Below are positions 19,619-28,509 of a stretch of DNA of 32,046 bases, piece after piece (positions within the stretch are counted from its first letter, which is position 1; each line of letters opens with the position of its first letter). A model generated the notes under the pieces. That model searched no databases. It worked only from the letters and a program-made list of their open reading frames with translations, and was not told the DNA's origin. The stretch covers positions 1-32,046 of the forward strand of contig JARIDM010000066.1 of the NCBI GenBank assembly GCA_029263945.1, in the 5' to 3' direction. A program made the position numbers and the translations under genes. The DNA is from Sporosarcina sp. (GTDB lineage: Bacteria; Bacillota; Bacilli; Bacillales_A; Planococcaceae).

Positions 19619-20293
19619 ATGTCCCAATGGAATCAATTTCTAGAACCTTATAAACAAGCGGTAGGCGAGTTGAAAATGAAACTTAGAGGAATTCGTTCCC
19701 AATATTTATTAGCGGATATACATAGTCCTGTAGAATTTGTGACTGGACGCGTTAAGCCGCTTGCGAGTATCTACGACAAAACACTTGAGAAAAATGTTCC
19801 TTTTGTTCCGTCATCGGAATTGGCAACTGAAATCCCCGATATTGCGGGTTTACGAATTATGTGTCAGTTTGTAGATGATATCGTAGCGGTTGTTGAAATT
19901 ATAAGAGAACGTAAAGATATCATTATTATGGAAGAACGAGATTACATATCCAATAAAAAAGCGAGTGGTTATCGTTCTTATCATATGATTATTAATTATC
20001 CCGTACAAACAATTTCAGGGGAGAAATGGATTTTAGCGGAGATTCAAATCAGAACTTTAGCGATGAACTTTTGGGCTTCCATTGAACACTCATTGAATTA
20101 TAAATATGAAGGTGAACTGCCTGAAGAGATAAACTTACGACTTGAACGGGCAGCGGAAGCAGCATTTCGTTTGGATGAGGAAATGTCTTTAATACGGGAT
20201 GAAATTCAAGATGCACAGAAATACTTTAGTGCGTTTAAAGAAACGGCGACAAGGCGATACAGTTCTCCTAAGAAAAGGGGTGGCAAAGTATGA
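19619..20293 (+). CDS. small alarmone synthetase / GTP pyrophosphokinase (YjbM/RelQ-like)
   Basis: [28 protein letters not shown]...[17 protein letters not shown]...[26 protein letters not shown]. Confidence 0.95.
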   Translation: MSQWNQFLEPYKQAVGELKMKLRGIRSQYLLADIHSPVEFVTGRVKPLASIYDKTLEKNVPFVPSSELATEIPDIAGLRIMCQFVDDIVAVVEIIRERKDIIIMEERDYISNKKASGYRSYHMIINYPVQTISGEKWILAEIQIRTLAMNFWASIEHSLNYKYEGELPEEINLRLERAAEAAFRLDEEMSLIRDEIQDAQKYFSAFKETATRRYSSPKKRGGKV

Positions 20294-21093
20294 TGAAGTA
20301 TGCAATTCAATCACGAAATGATAAATTATCTAATCAGCTGATGGATGAAGCCATGGATTATTTAAATGGATTTGGATTGGTTCAAGATAGAGAAGAGCCA
20401 GATATTGTTTTGTCAATTGGTGGAGATGGGACTTTGCTTCATGCATTTCATAAGTATAGTTACCGTTTAAAAGAAACTGCATTTGTTGGGATTCATACTG
20501 GACATCTTGGATTTTATGCGGATTGGAAACCATCAGAATTAGAAAAACTTGTGATTTCAATTGCGCGTAAAGAATATGATGTCATCGAATATCCATTACT
20601 GGATGTCACGATCAATTATCGAGAGAAGAAAGAGAGTTCGCTTTATTTGGCATTAAATGAGTCCTCTGTGAAGTCACCCGAAGTAACCTTGGTGATGGAT
20701 GTCGAGTTGAATCACAATCACTTCGAACGTTTTCGAGGAGATGGCCTTGTGATGTCAACGCCATCAGGTTCAACAGCCTATAGTAAAGCGCTAGGTGGGG
20801 CTGTCGTTCACCCTTCTTTACCGTCCATGCAATTGACGGAGATGGCCTCCATTAATAACCGCGTATTTCGAACAGTCGGTTCACCACTTATTTTACCAGC
20901 ACATCATAAATGTGTGTTGAAACCAGTTAAAGGACCTGACTTTATGGTGACAATCGATCACTTGCAGTTATTGCATAAAGACGTAAAGTCTATTGAATAT
21001 AAAGTATCAGAAGAAAGAGTGCGATTTGCAAGATTCCGTCCATTCCCGTTTTGGCGTCGTGTTAAAGATTCATTTATAGATAAAAATGAATAA
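20290..21093 (+). CDS. nadK: NAD kinase
   Basis: [60 protein letters not shown]. Confidence 0.97.
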   Translation: MMKYAIQSRNDKLSNQLMDEAMDYLNGFGLVQDREEPDIVLSIGGDGTLLHAFHKYSYRLKETAFVGIHTGHLGFYADWKPSELEKLVISIARKEYDVIEYPLLDVTINYREKKESSLYLALNESSVKSPEVTLVMDVELNHNHFERFRGDGLVMSTPSGSTAYSKALGGAVVHPSLPSMQLTEMASINNRVFRTVGSPLILPAHHKCVLKPVKGPDFMVTIDHLQLLHKDVKSIEYKVSEERVRFARFRPFPFWRRVKDSFIDKNE

Positions 21094-22000
21094 ATCTACG
21101 TTTCAGGATAAAAGATTTCGCTTATCCTATATCGTTTCCGACGAGCAAATTAACTTACGTGAGTTTCTGGCGAAAAATGACATTTCTAAACGAACCTTAA
21201 CCGCAACGAAATATAGCGGAGGTCTTTTAACGGTCAATGAGATAGAAAGAGACGTTCGTTTTATGCTGTCGAAAGGCGATAAAGTGGAAGTTATATTTCC
21301 TAAAGAAGAATTAAGTGAAGGACTAATTCCAGAAAATGGTCCTTTAAAGGTGATATACGAAGATGAAGCTATTTTAATTGTCAATAAACCTGCGGGGCAA
21401 AGCACGATTCCTTCGCTTAATCATCGGTTGGGAACAACGGCGAATTTTGCGGCTGCTAAGTTTTTACGTGAAGGGATACCTTCAACTGTGCATGTTGTGA
21501 CAAGGTTAGACTTAAATACATCAGGGCTTTTATGTATTGCGAAAAATCGACATGTGCATCACTTACTCAGTAAGCAAATGAAACAAGCTGATTTTTTCAG
21601 GCAATATGAAGCCGTTGTTGAAGGACATGTTACGCAGGCGGAATTCGTCATAAATGAAAAAATCGGTAGAAAAGATGGCAGTATTATCGAAAGAATCGTT
21701 CGAGATGACGGCAAAGAAGCACGTACAGACGTTCGAGTTTTAAATCGTTTTATAAAAACAGGACGTAAGTACACAAGCGTGTCTCTTGTGTTACATACAG
21801 GACGTACACATCAAATACGTGCCCATATGTGTTGGGCAGGTTATCCACTCGTGGGTGACGACTTATACGGAGGCACACAGCAATTCATAAAGAGACAGGC
21901 GCTTCATTGTGCAGTATTGGCTTTCAGACATCCGATAACAGGAGAAGAAAAGTTGTTTACCTGTCCACTTCCAGCGGACATGAAACAGCTTTTAGTTTAA
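21086..22000 (+). CDS. RluA-family 23S rRNA pseudouridine synthase (YjbO-like)
   Basis: [32 protein letters not shown] (catalytic Asp), [25 protein letters not shown]. Confidence 0.96.
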   Translation: MNKSTFQDKRFRLSYIVSDEQINLREFLAKNDISKRTLTATKYSGGLLTVNEIERDVRFMLSKGDKVEVIFPKEELSEGLIPENGPLKVIYEDEAILIVNKPAGQSTIPSLNHRLGTTANFAAAKFLREGIPSTVHVVTRLDLNTSGLLCIAKNRHVHHLLSKQMKQADFFRQYEAVVEGHVTQAEFVINEKIGRKDGSIIERIVRDDGKEARTDVRVLNRFIKTGRKYTSVSLVLHTGRTHQIRAHMCWAGYPLVGDDLYGGTQQFIKRQALHCAVLAFRHPITGEEKLFTCPLPADMKQLLV

Positions 22001-22133
22001 ATAACAATTCAACTGGTTATAAAGTATTCATAAAAGGTTACAATGAACAACAATAAGGGGAACATAATTTCCCGGGGAATAAAAACATCGTGCAAGTAGA
22101 AGTCTTTTAACTGTACCCGGTAAAACAATTTTT

Positions 22134-23525
22134 GTGAAAGGAAGGTGCAGTATGGTTCATAAACAAGATGAAACTGAAGAAGTCGTTTATGATGAAAGTG
22201 AATTAATATTATTGTTGGAAAATGGAAGTTTAACGCTTTTTAGGGAAGAGTTTTTGCAACTTCATCCTTACGATCGAGCACTTTTTTATAAAAAGGTTGG
22301 CAAGAAATTAAGGGCAATTATTTATCATTATTTATCACCTAAAGAAATGGCGGAAATATTTGAACTAAGTGAAATTGACGATGATGACTATAAAAGATTC
22401 CTAGATGAGATGGATGCAACTTATGCAGCGGATATGTTCGCAAATATGTTCGCAGATAACGCGGTCGATGTCTTAAATGAATTAGACAAGGCTCAGGTTG
22501 TCAGTTACTTAACTTTAATGGACCAAGAAGCGGCGGATGAAATTAAAGCGCTTCTCCATTATGAAGAGTTTACAGCGGGTTCGATCATGACGACAGAGTT
22601 TGTTGTAATCCCTCAAGATTCTACAGTCCGTTCCGCAATGACAATTTTGCGTAATGAAGCACCTAAAGCAGAAACCATTTACTATTTATTTGTTGTGGAT
22701 GAAGATGAGCGACTCACAGGGGTTGTTTCTTTACGTGATTTAATTATTGCGCATGAAGATACGTTGATCCATTCAATTATGAATGACCGTGTCGTAAGTG
22801 TACTTGTGAGCGACGACCAAGAAGATGTTGCAAGAACAATTAAAGACTACAACTTCTTAGCTGTACCAGTTGTTGACTTTCAACAACATATCCTAGGGAT
22901 TATTACCGTCGATGATATTATTGACGTGCTCGATGAAGAAGCTTCTGATGACTACTCTAAACTTGCTGCAGTTTCAGATATGAATACGTTTGATAAAAAC
23001 TCATTTTCTGCTGCGAAAAAGCGTCTGCCATGGCTTCTTATACTACTTGTCCTCGGGATGTTAACAGCAAATTTAATTGGTTTTTTTGAATCAACAATTG
23101 AAAAAGTTGCACTGTTAGCTGCATTTATTCCCTTAATTGCGGGTACAGCTGGAAATAGTGGAACGCAGGCACTTGCCGTTGCTGTAAGAGGAATTGCAAC
23201 GCGAGATATTGAAGAGGAAAGCAAAGTTAAATTGCTCATTAGAGAAGCAGGAACAGGATTGATGACAGGATTTATCTGTGCCATTTTTGTGGTAGGCCTA
23301 ATTTACGTTTGGAAACAAGAATTTCTTTTAGGGTTACTTGTCGGCGCAGCCATTCTCGTTTCAATCTTTGTTGCAACGATTTCAGGGTCATTCATCCCTT
23401 TGTTTATGCACAAAATGAAAGTAGACCCTGCTGTAGCTTCAGGTCCTTTTATCACAACACTTAATGACTTGTTGAGTACGCTCATCTATTTAGGATTGGC
23501 TACATTATTCATTAGCGATTTGTAA
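22134..23525 (+). CDS. mgtE: magnesium transporter MgtE
   Basis: MgtE-N domain, CBS pair (EFTAGSIMTTEFVVIPQDSTVRSAM...LLDVLDEE), TM region with FIPLIAGTAGNSGTQALAVAVRGIA. ATG at 22152 (MVHKQDE) is an alternative start. Confidence 0.95.
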   Translation: MKGRCSMVHKQDETEEVVYDESELILLLENGSLTLFREEFLQLHPYDRALFYKKVGKKLRAIIYHYLSPKEMAEIFELSEIDDDDYKRFLDEMDATYAADMFANMFADNAVDVLNELDKAQVVSYLTLMDQEAADEIKALLHYEEFTAGSIMTTEFVVIPQDSTVRSAMTILRNEAPKAETIYYLFVVDEDERLTGVVSLRDLIIAHEDTLIHSIMNDRVVSVLVSDDQEDVARTIKDYNFLAVPVVDFQQHILGIITVDDIIDVLDEEASDDYSKLAAVSDMNTFDKNSFSAAKKRLPWLLILLVLGMLTANLIGFFESTIEKVALLAAFIPLIAGTAGNSGTQALAVAVRGIATRDIEEESKVKLLIREAGTGLMTGFICAIFVVGLIYVWKQEFLLGLLVGAAILVSIFVATISGSFIPLFMHKMKVDPAVASGPFITTLNDLLSTLIYLGLATLFISDL

Positions 23526-23592
23526 GGGATAAGGTTTGCCCAACTAGGCATAGGGACGTACGCATATACTGTTGAAAAAGGATGTGCGTATT

Positions 23593-23970
23593 ATGTCAAG
23601 ACCTGTTCCGTTAATGTTTGTTAGCAGCCCACCCGTTTATGAAAAAGTTTCAGTTGTGGGGGAGGAAAGTACATCGATATTTTCCGAAGAAGTTGAATTG
23701 GTAGCAGAAGAGGAAACGCCAAGTAGCTTCCAAGAAGTAGATGCGTCTATTTTAAAGAAAGTAGAAAAGCTTCGTTCCTCCATTGGGCAAAGAGTTTATC
23801 AAGGATTAACGTTTGTCCTCGCCACAGAAGAAATTAAAGGCAATGTTGGGAAGGTGATCGATCAAACCATCACCATTGAAACCGATGGCAACAAAGAAAA
23901 AGAAGTAACGGTCGACTTAAATCAAATAAAAGATATTTTATGGCGCGGCCAAACTTTACCGGAGAACTGA
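23593..23970 (+). CDS. CotO-like spore coat protein
   Basis: MSRPVPLMFVSSPPVYEK... with acidic middle and conserved C-terminal region; followed by a convergent CotY/Z-like gene as in the B. subtilis cot region. Annotated start at TTG 23572 replaced by ATG 23593. Confidence 0.68.
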   Translation: MSRPVPLMFVSSPPVYEKVSVVGEESTSIFSEEVELVAEEETPSSFQEVDASILKKVEKLRSSIGQRVYQGLTFVLATEEIKGNVGKVIDQTITIETDGNKEKEVTVDLNQIKDILWRGQTLPEN

Positions 23971-23994
23971 TTTTTCAGTTCTTCGTTTTTTTTT
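23963..23994 (+). terminator. intrinsic terminator after cotO-like gene
   Basis: AGAACTGAttttTCAGTTCTtcgTTTTTTTTT. Confidence 0.88.
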
Positions 23995-24086
23995 GTTGGA
24001 AATCGTCGAGTCGATAGCATCAATTTTGTCATGGCCTTATTTTGCAACGATGTCGCATTAAAACCTAGTATGAAATTGGTCGAATT

Positions 24087-24129
24087 AAAAAAGGAGCTGC
24101 TAGAAGGAACGCGTCCCTCCTAGCAGCTC
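24087..24129 (-). terminator. intrinsic terminator after CotY/Z-like gene (minus strand)
   Basis: Minus strand GAGCTGCTAGGAGGGAcgcgTTCCTTCTAGCAGCTCCTTTTTT. Confidence 0.88.
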
Positions 24130-24157
24130 TGGCATTGTAGAACGAATTAGCACTTGT

Positions 24158-24664
24158 TTAGCAAATGTCTAGGAATACATCATCGATACATTGTACGCCA
24201 CAGAAACAAGTTAAATCGACTGTTAGACAGCTTTCTGTTGCTCTATACTTTCGTACAGAACAAATTTTACTCAGATCAATTGTAGTTTTGGACCCATCGA
24301 GTAAGTTTACTTCGTTTCCATTCTTTAAACGGGGTTCTAGTACTCTTAGCGTTGCACAGCAGTTACCAAAGACCTCTTCTACACGGAAATAGACTGAATA
24401 ACAATCCGTATCTGGGCAATCATTGTCGCGATAGAAAGCTTTGAACGGATCACCATTTTTTGTGAGTAACATAAATACACGCGTGTCAATCGGGTTTCGA
24501 CGTGCTGGACTCACAATGCCGCCAAGCGGTTCCATAAAACAACTTGTCGTACATCCGTTACATTCCTCATCAGCGCCTACGTCCTGGATATCTTTAATGG
24601 CACGAACCACTTCACAAATACAATTTTTTGAACCACTCACGTGATCACCTTTTCCACATCCCAT
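24158..24664 (-). CDS. CotY/CotZ/ExsY-family spore coat (outer crust/exosporium) protein
   Basis: MGCGKGDHVSGSKNCICEVVRAIKDIQD...CTTSCFMEPLGGIVSPARRNPIDTRVFMLLTKNGDPFKAFYR..., Cys-rich. ATG at 24664 has a well-placed AAAGGAGG; the track start (GTG 24673) overlaps the SD. Confidence 0.92.
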   Translation of the reverse strand: MGCGKGDHVSGSKNCICEVVRAIKDIQDVGADEECNGCTTSCFMEPLGGIVSPARRNPIDTRVFMLLTKNGDPFKAFYRDNDCPDTDCYSVYFRVEEVFGNCCATLRVLEPRLKNGNEVNLLDGSKTTIDLSKICSVRKYRATESCLTVDLTCFCGVQCIDDVFLDIC

Positions 24665-24740
24665 TAATTCCACCTCCTTTTCTCAGTTCTTAATACTTTA
24701 TGCAATGTGAGAGTAAGTGACAGGGCGCTTCAATTAGTTT

Positions 24741-24771
24741 TGAATAAAAGAGCGATTTGATAGGCATACTC
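24741..24771 (+). promoter_or_regulatory. sigma-G-like promoter for the YhcN-spoVA operon
   Basis: TGAATA (24741-24746), 18-bp spacer, CATACTC (24765-24771), compared with forespore consensus GHATR-N18-CATXHTA. Confidence 0.7.
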
Positions 24772-24793
24772 TAATTAAAAGGAGGCAAAGCCT

Positions 24794-25204
24794 ATCCGAA
24801 GCATTCGTTTTTATCTTATGTTAATTTTACTGCTGATTTTGCTGCTATCGGCTTGTACAGGAGCTGAGACGACGATTCAAATTCATAACGATACAGAAGC
24901 AGACGCTAGGAAGATAGAAGAAGTCATCTTAGCAAATCCGAAACTACTCCAGGCAGTGGCAGTATTTCATAATCAGGATCTTATTTCTGGATTAAACTTA
25001 AAGACATTTTCGAGATTCAATAAAGAAAAAATTGAAAAAGACATACGAAGTGCGCTAGAAGATAAGTATCCTGAATTAGACGTGACTGTATCTGCAGATT
25101 TAAAGATATTTCGAGAAACGACAAAACTATTAGAAGAAGACGATAAGGAAAAGTTAACTAAACAGCTTGAGAAGTTAAAAAAATTATTAAGGGAGGAGAC
25201 GTAA
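24794..25204 (+). CDS. YhcN/YlaJ-family sporulation lipoprotein; probable non-canonical ATC start
   Basis: (I)RSIRFYLMLILLLILLLSACTGAETTIQIHNDTEADARKIEEVILANPKLLQAVAVFHNQDLISGLNLKTFSRF: lipobox LSAC and spoVA-linked position. SD AAAGGAGG (24778-24785) is 8 nt before ATC 24794. The track's ATG 24818 is 32 nt from the SD and removes the basic n-region. Confidence 0.78.
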   Translation: MRSIRFYLMLILLLILLLSACTGAETTIQIHNDTEADARKIEEVILANPKLLQAVAVFHNQDLISGLNLKTFSRFNKEKIEKDIRSALEDKYPELDVTVSADLKIFRETTKLLEEDDKEKLTKQLEKLKKLLREET

Positions 25205-25659
25205 TGGATGAAAAAAAATATGCAGCGTTAGAAGAATCTATATCTCCTAAACCGCCAATTTTACGCAATATGATCACTGCTTTTATAACAGGGGGAACAA
25301 TTTGTTTAATCGGACAGGCAGTTTCTCTTTTCTATATGACATTTTTTGATTTTACAGAGCGTACTTCAAGTAATCCTACTGTCGCTACAATGGTTTTTTT
25401 CGCCATGTTATTAACAGGGTTTGGCCAATACAAAAAAATCTCCCAGTTTGGTGGCGCTGGTGCGTCCGTGCCAATTACAGGTTTTAGCAATGCAGTCGTC
25501 TCTGCGGCAATTGAGCATAAATCTGAGGGCTATGTTGTGGGTGTTGGCGGAAACATGTTCAAGTTGGCAGGATCAGTCATTTTATTTGGTGTCGTTTCTG
25601 CATTTGCAGTCGCCCTCATTAAAACAATTCTCGTAAAGTTAGGTGTTGTTTCATGGTAG
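25204..25659 (+). CDS. spoVAC: stage V sporulation protein AC
   Basis: MITAFITGGTICLIGQAVSLFYM...LTGFGQYKKISQFGGAGASVPITGFSNAVVSAAIEHKSEGYVVGVGGNMFKLAGSVILFG. Confidence 0.95.
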   Translation: MDEKKYAALEESISPKPPILRNMITAFITGGTICLIGQAVSLFYMTFFDFTERTSSNPTVATMVFFAMLLTGFGQYKKISQFGGAGASVPITGFSNAVVSAAIEHKSEGYVVGVGGNMFKLAGSVILFGVVSAFAVALIKTILVKLGVVSW

Positions 25660-26654
25660 TGAAAGGGCTCCTGACGTTTGCTTCTATGCCAATTATTGCA
25701 TCAACGGGGGTTACGGGAGGTCCGCTTGAAAGAAAAAGTCCTTTTGCAGAAGGATTTGACAAGATTTATGATGATGAGCGAAGCAAATTGTCGACAAATG
25801 AACAGGGGCACTCAAAAATGTTTGAAGAAACGTGCATGATTGCTTTGAGTAAAATAGATTTATTGCCAAGTGATGTTGACTTTCTTTTAATCGGCGATCT
25901 TGTGAATCAGATGACGCCTTCAAATTTTTGTGCTTCCTCATTACAAACGCCATATATTGGTCTTTTTTCCGCTTGTGCAACGTCTGTTTCTTCCTTACTC
26001 ATTGCGGCGTTACTAACAGAAGCAGGCATGTCGACATGCGCAATTGCAGGTTCGGGAAGTCAGCACAATGCAATTGAACGTCAATTTCGGTATCCGATAG
26101 AATACGGCTCACAAAAGCCACTTACCTCTCAGTGGACTGTGACGGCCACAGGAATTGCTGCTGTCACTCCGTATAAGACTGGTTATCCTGCCATTGTAAG
26201 CGGCACAATCGGTCGGACAATAGATTTAGGTATGACAGATCCATTAAATATGGGCGCTGCAATGGCACCAGCAGCTGCCAATACGCTTCAACGCCATTTT
26301 GAAGGACATGGTACCAAAGAAAGTGATTATGATGTCATTATGACAGGGGATTTAGGGAAGAATGGTTTTAACATATACAGAAAGCTCCTGGAACAGGCAG
26401 GAATAAAGACGTCTACTAAGTTTCGTGATGCAGGCGCAGCGTTTTACGGAGACGATGAAGACTTCCAATCTGGTGCAAGTGGCGCAGGTTGTTCGGCAGC
26501 TATTTATTTTTCAGATGTGTATACAAAGATGATGATGGGTGAGTACAAGCGTGTTTTGCTCCTAGCTACAGGTGCATTATTATCCCCAATGTCCGCACAA
26601 CAAGGGGATAGCATTCCGTGTATCGCACATGCAGTTGAATTAATAATGAAATGA
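25653..26654 (+). CDS. spoVAD: stage V sporulation protein AD (thiolase-fold)
   Basis: STGVTGGPLERKSPFAEGFDKIYDDERS...LLIGDLVNQMTPSNFCASSLQTPYIGLFSACATSVSSLLIAALL...GAAMAPAAANTLQRHF. Confidence 0.95.
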   Translation: MVVKGLLTFASMPIIASTGVTGGPLERKSPFAEGFDKIYDDERSKLSTNEQGHSKMFEETCMIALSKIDLLPSDVDFLLIGDLVNQMTPSNFCASSLQTPYIGLFSACATSVSSLLIAALLTEAGMSTCAIAGSGSQHNAIERQFRYPIEYGSQKPLTSQWTVTATGIAAVTPYKTGYPAIVSGTIGRTIDLGMTDPLNMGAAMAPAAANTLQRHFEGHGTKESDYDVIMTGDLGKNGFNIYRKLLEQAGIKTSTKFRDAGAAFYGDDEDFQSGASGAGCSAAIYFSDVYTKMMMGEYKRVLLLATGALLSPMSAQQGDSIPCIAHAVELIMK

Positions 26655-26663
26655 GTGAGTTGA

Positions 26664-27026
26664 ATGATACCAATGTTCATTACAGCGTTTATTGTAGGGG
26701 GGCTTATTTGTGTCATTGGTCAAATCTTGTTTGATGTCGCAAAGTTAACGCCAGCCCATACACTTTGTATACTTGTGGTGAGTGGTTCTATTTTAGATGG
26801 TATTGGTTGGTATGAACCGTTGATCGACTTTGCTGGAGCAGGTGCCACAATACCCATTACATCTTTTGGAAATTCATTAACACACGGAGCGATGAGTGAA
26901 GCTGAGAAGCATGGTTTTGTCGGTGTATTGACAGGTATGTTTGAAGTGACAAGTTCTGGCATTAGTGCAGCGATTTTATTTGGTTTTATCGCAGCGATTC
27001 TGTTTAAGTCTAAGGGAAAAGTTTAA
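26664..27026 (+). CDS. spoVAE: stage V sporulation protein AE (SpoVAEb type)
   Basis: MIPMFITAFIVGGLICVIGQILFDVAKLTPAHTLCILVVSGSILDGIGWYEPLIDFAGAGATIPITSFGNSLTHGAMSEAEKHGFVGVLTGMFEVTSSGISAAI. Confidence 0.95.
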   Translation: MIPMFITAFIVGGLICVIGQILFDVAKLTPAHTLCILVVSGSILDGIGWYEPLIDFAGAGATIPITSFGNSLTHGAMSEAEKHGFVGVLTGMFEVTSSGISAAILFGFIAAILFKSKGKV

Positions 27027-27064
27027 ATTGCGTATTCAAAAACAAAAAATGTGTCATAGTCCCA

Positions 27065-27092
27065 ACCCCTTTTTTCCTCTCTGCATACATTA
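27065..27092 (+). promoter_or_regulatory. sigma-K-like promoter for yjcZ-like gene
   Basis: AC (27065-27066), 17-bp spacer, CATACATTA (27084-27092) matching AC-N17-CATANNNTA. Confidence 0.6.
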
Positions 27093-27117
27093 TGTAGAAG
27101 GGAAAGGAGGGGTTTTT

Positions 27118-27246
27118 ATGTATGGATGTAATCCTTATGGTGGCGGTTATGGTGGAAGAGGAAGAGAATCTGGAGGCGGTTCAACATTTGTTCTAATTGT
27201 TGTGCTCTTCATCTTGCTCATTATTGTTGGCAGTGCTTTTGTATAA
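27118..27246 (+). CDS. YjcZ family sporulation protein (42 aa)
   Basis: MYGCNPYGGGYGGRGRESGGGSTFVLIVVLFILLIIVGSAFV: Gly/Tyr-rich head and FVLIVVLFILLIIVG tail; SD GGAAAGGAGGGG. The longer track ORF (26965) has no support upstream of this ATG. Confidence 0.92.
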   Translation: MYGCNPYGGGYGGRGRESGGGSTFVLIVVLFILLIIVGSAFV

Positions 27247-27262
27247 GAAAGGGGCGTAACGG

Positions 27263-27514
27263 ATGAACGATTCTTTTTTCAAAAAAATCGAGTCTAAAAC
27301 AGGTGTACCAATGGAAGAAGTTTTTGCGCTCGCAAATGCGATTCAATACGCTGACTTCGGCGACGAGCGGCAAGTAAGAAAAATCATCAAAAACGTTGGC
27401 AAGCTCGCGAATAAAAATGTTCCTGCGCATATGGAAGATGAACTCGTCCAGTCAATTGTTAATGATGGCAAGGCAGTCAATTTTAAAGATATTGAAGATA
27501 TGCTCGGAAGATAA
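27263..27514 (+). CDS. spoVIF: stage VI sporulation protein F
   Basis: FFKKIESKTGVPMEEVFALANAIQYADFGDERQVRKIIKNVGKLANKNVPAHMEDELVQSIVNDGK. Confidence 0.93.
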   Translation: MNDSFFKKIESKTGVPMEEVFALANAIQYADFGDERQVRKIIKNVGKLANKNVPAHMEDELVQSIVNDGKAVNFKDIEDMLGR

Positions 27515-27617
27515 TTTTTACAAAGCATAAAAAAAGGTTTTAACTTATGTAAAATAGGGTATACTAAACTTAGAAGTAAAATAAGAGAATAGTTGGATAA
27601 TAGAGGAGGTTAGGAAA

Positions 27618-27947
27618 ATGGGTTATATACTACCAGTAAATAATGTTCAATCTCAGCAATATGCAAATAGATTGGCTATGGAACCGTATAATTTTGCGAA
27701 AATAAATAGAGTTAGACCGATTAAATTTAAAACAGATTTTATAGATGACTTTGAAGAAACGTTAGAATCATACCAGGGAAGACAGTATGAACAAGAAAAA
27801 AATAACGAGCGACGGAAAAATGAGCAACGTAAAAGTGAACCGTTACGTACTGAAAACAGCGGCTATATTTTCCCTAACCCTGTAAAATTATCACCTGCAA
27901 TTTCTCAAGTTGTTGGGAAAGGATTCTCAGTAAATACGTATGTTTGA
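27618..27947 (+). CDS. hypothetical protein (109 aa), charged, soluble
   Basis: Good SD (GGAGG) before ATG; MGYILPVNNVQSQQYANRLAMEPYNFAKINRVRPIKFKTDFIDDFEETLESYQ... with a basic/acidic middle (EQEKNNERRKNEQRKSEPLR). Confidence 0.75.
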   Translation: MGYILPVNNVQSQQYANRLAMEPYNFAKINRVRPIKFKTDFIDDFEETLESYQGRQYEQEKNNERRKNEQRKSEPLRTENSGYIFPNPVKLSPAISQVVGKGFSVNTYV

Positions 27948-28020
27948 TAGATAAGCGATTAAGTTTGGTTAGAAGTGTGTGTTGCATTTTATGCGGCATG
28001 CGCTTCTTTTTTAAACATTT

Positions 28021-28073
28021 AAAAAATAGCTGAAAGTCATCTGCCAAGAGCAATGATGATTCAGCTATTTTTT
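28021..28073. terminator. bidirectional intrinsic terminator between convergent genes
   Basis: AAAAAATAGCTGAA...TTCAGCTATTTTTT. Confidence 0.85.
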
Positions 28074-28506
28074 ATTGTTTTATCGTTTTCTCCATTGCGC
28101 GATGTGGGATGTCAGCGTCCATAAATTCCGGTGATGTCGTGACATAACCAAGTTTTTCGTAAAAAGGGATTGAGTAAGACTGAGCATTTAAGATAACTTT
28201 TTGGAAATTCTTTGTCACAGCGTGGTCTTCAAGTGCTTGCATGACTAGTTTACCAAGGTTCTTCCCTCGGTATTCTGGGAGCACGCAAACACGTTCAACC
28301 TTCCCAATTCCATGATGTGTTTCCCGAATTCTACCTGCACCAATGGGCGAGTTTTCTGTGTAAACAACGAAGTGGTCAGCAGTGTTATCAAACTCATCTA
28401 GTTCAAGTGTTAAGGGGACCCCTTGTTCTTCAACGAATACTTTTTTTCTAACGAAAAATGCATCTTCTCGTTCTTGCTCGGTTGACGTGATTTTTACATG
28501 GAACAT
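28072..28506 (-). CDS. GNAT family N-acetyltransferase (YjcF-like)
   Basis: FHVKITSTEQEREDAFFVRKKVFVEEQGVP...VERVCVLPEYRGKNLGKLVMQALEDHA...FYEKLGYVT. Confidence 0.94.
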   Translation of the reverse strand: MFHVKITSTEQEREDAFFVRKKVFVEEQGVPLTLELDEFDNTADHFVVYTENSPIGAGRIRETHHGIGKVERVCVLPEYRGKNLGKLVMQALEDHAVTKNFQKVILNAQSYSIPFYEKLGYVTTSPEFMDADIPHRAMEKTIKQ

Positions 28507-28509
28507 GTT

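Noticed and set aside
26965-27117. Upstream extension of the yjcZ-like ORF
   Set aside because: Overlaps the spoVAE 3' end in another frame and a sigK-like promoter; the real start is ATG 27118 with a strong SD.
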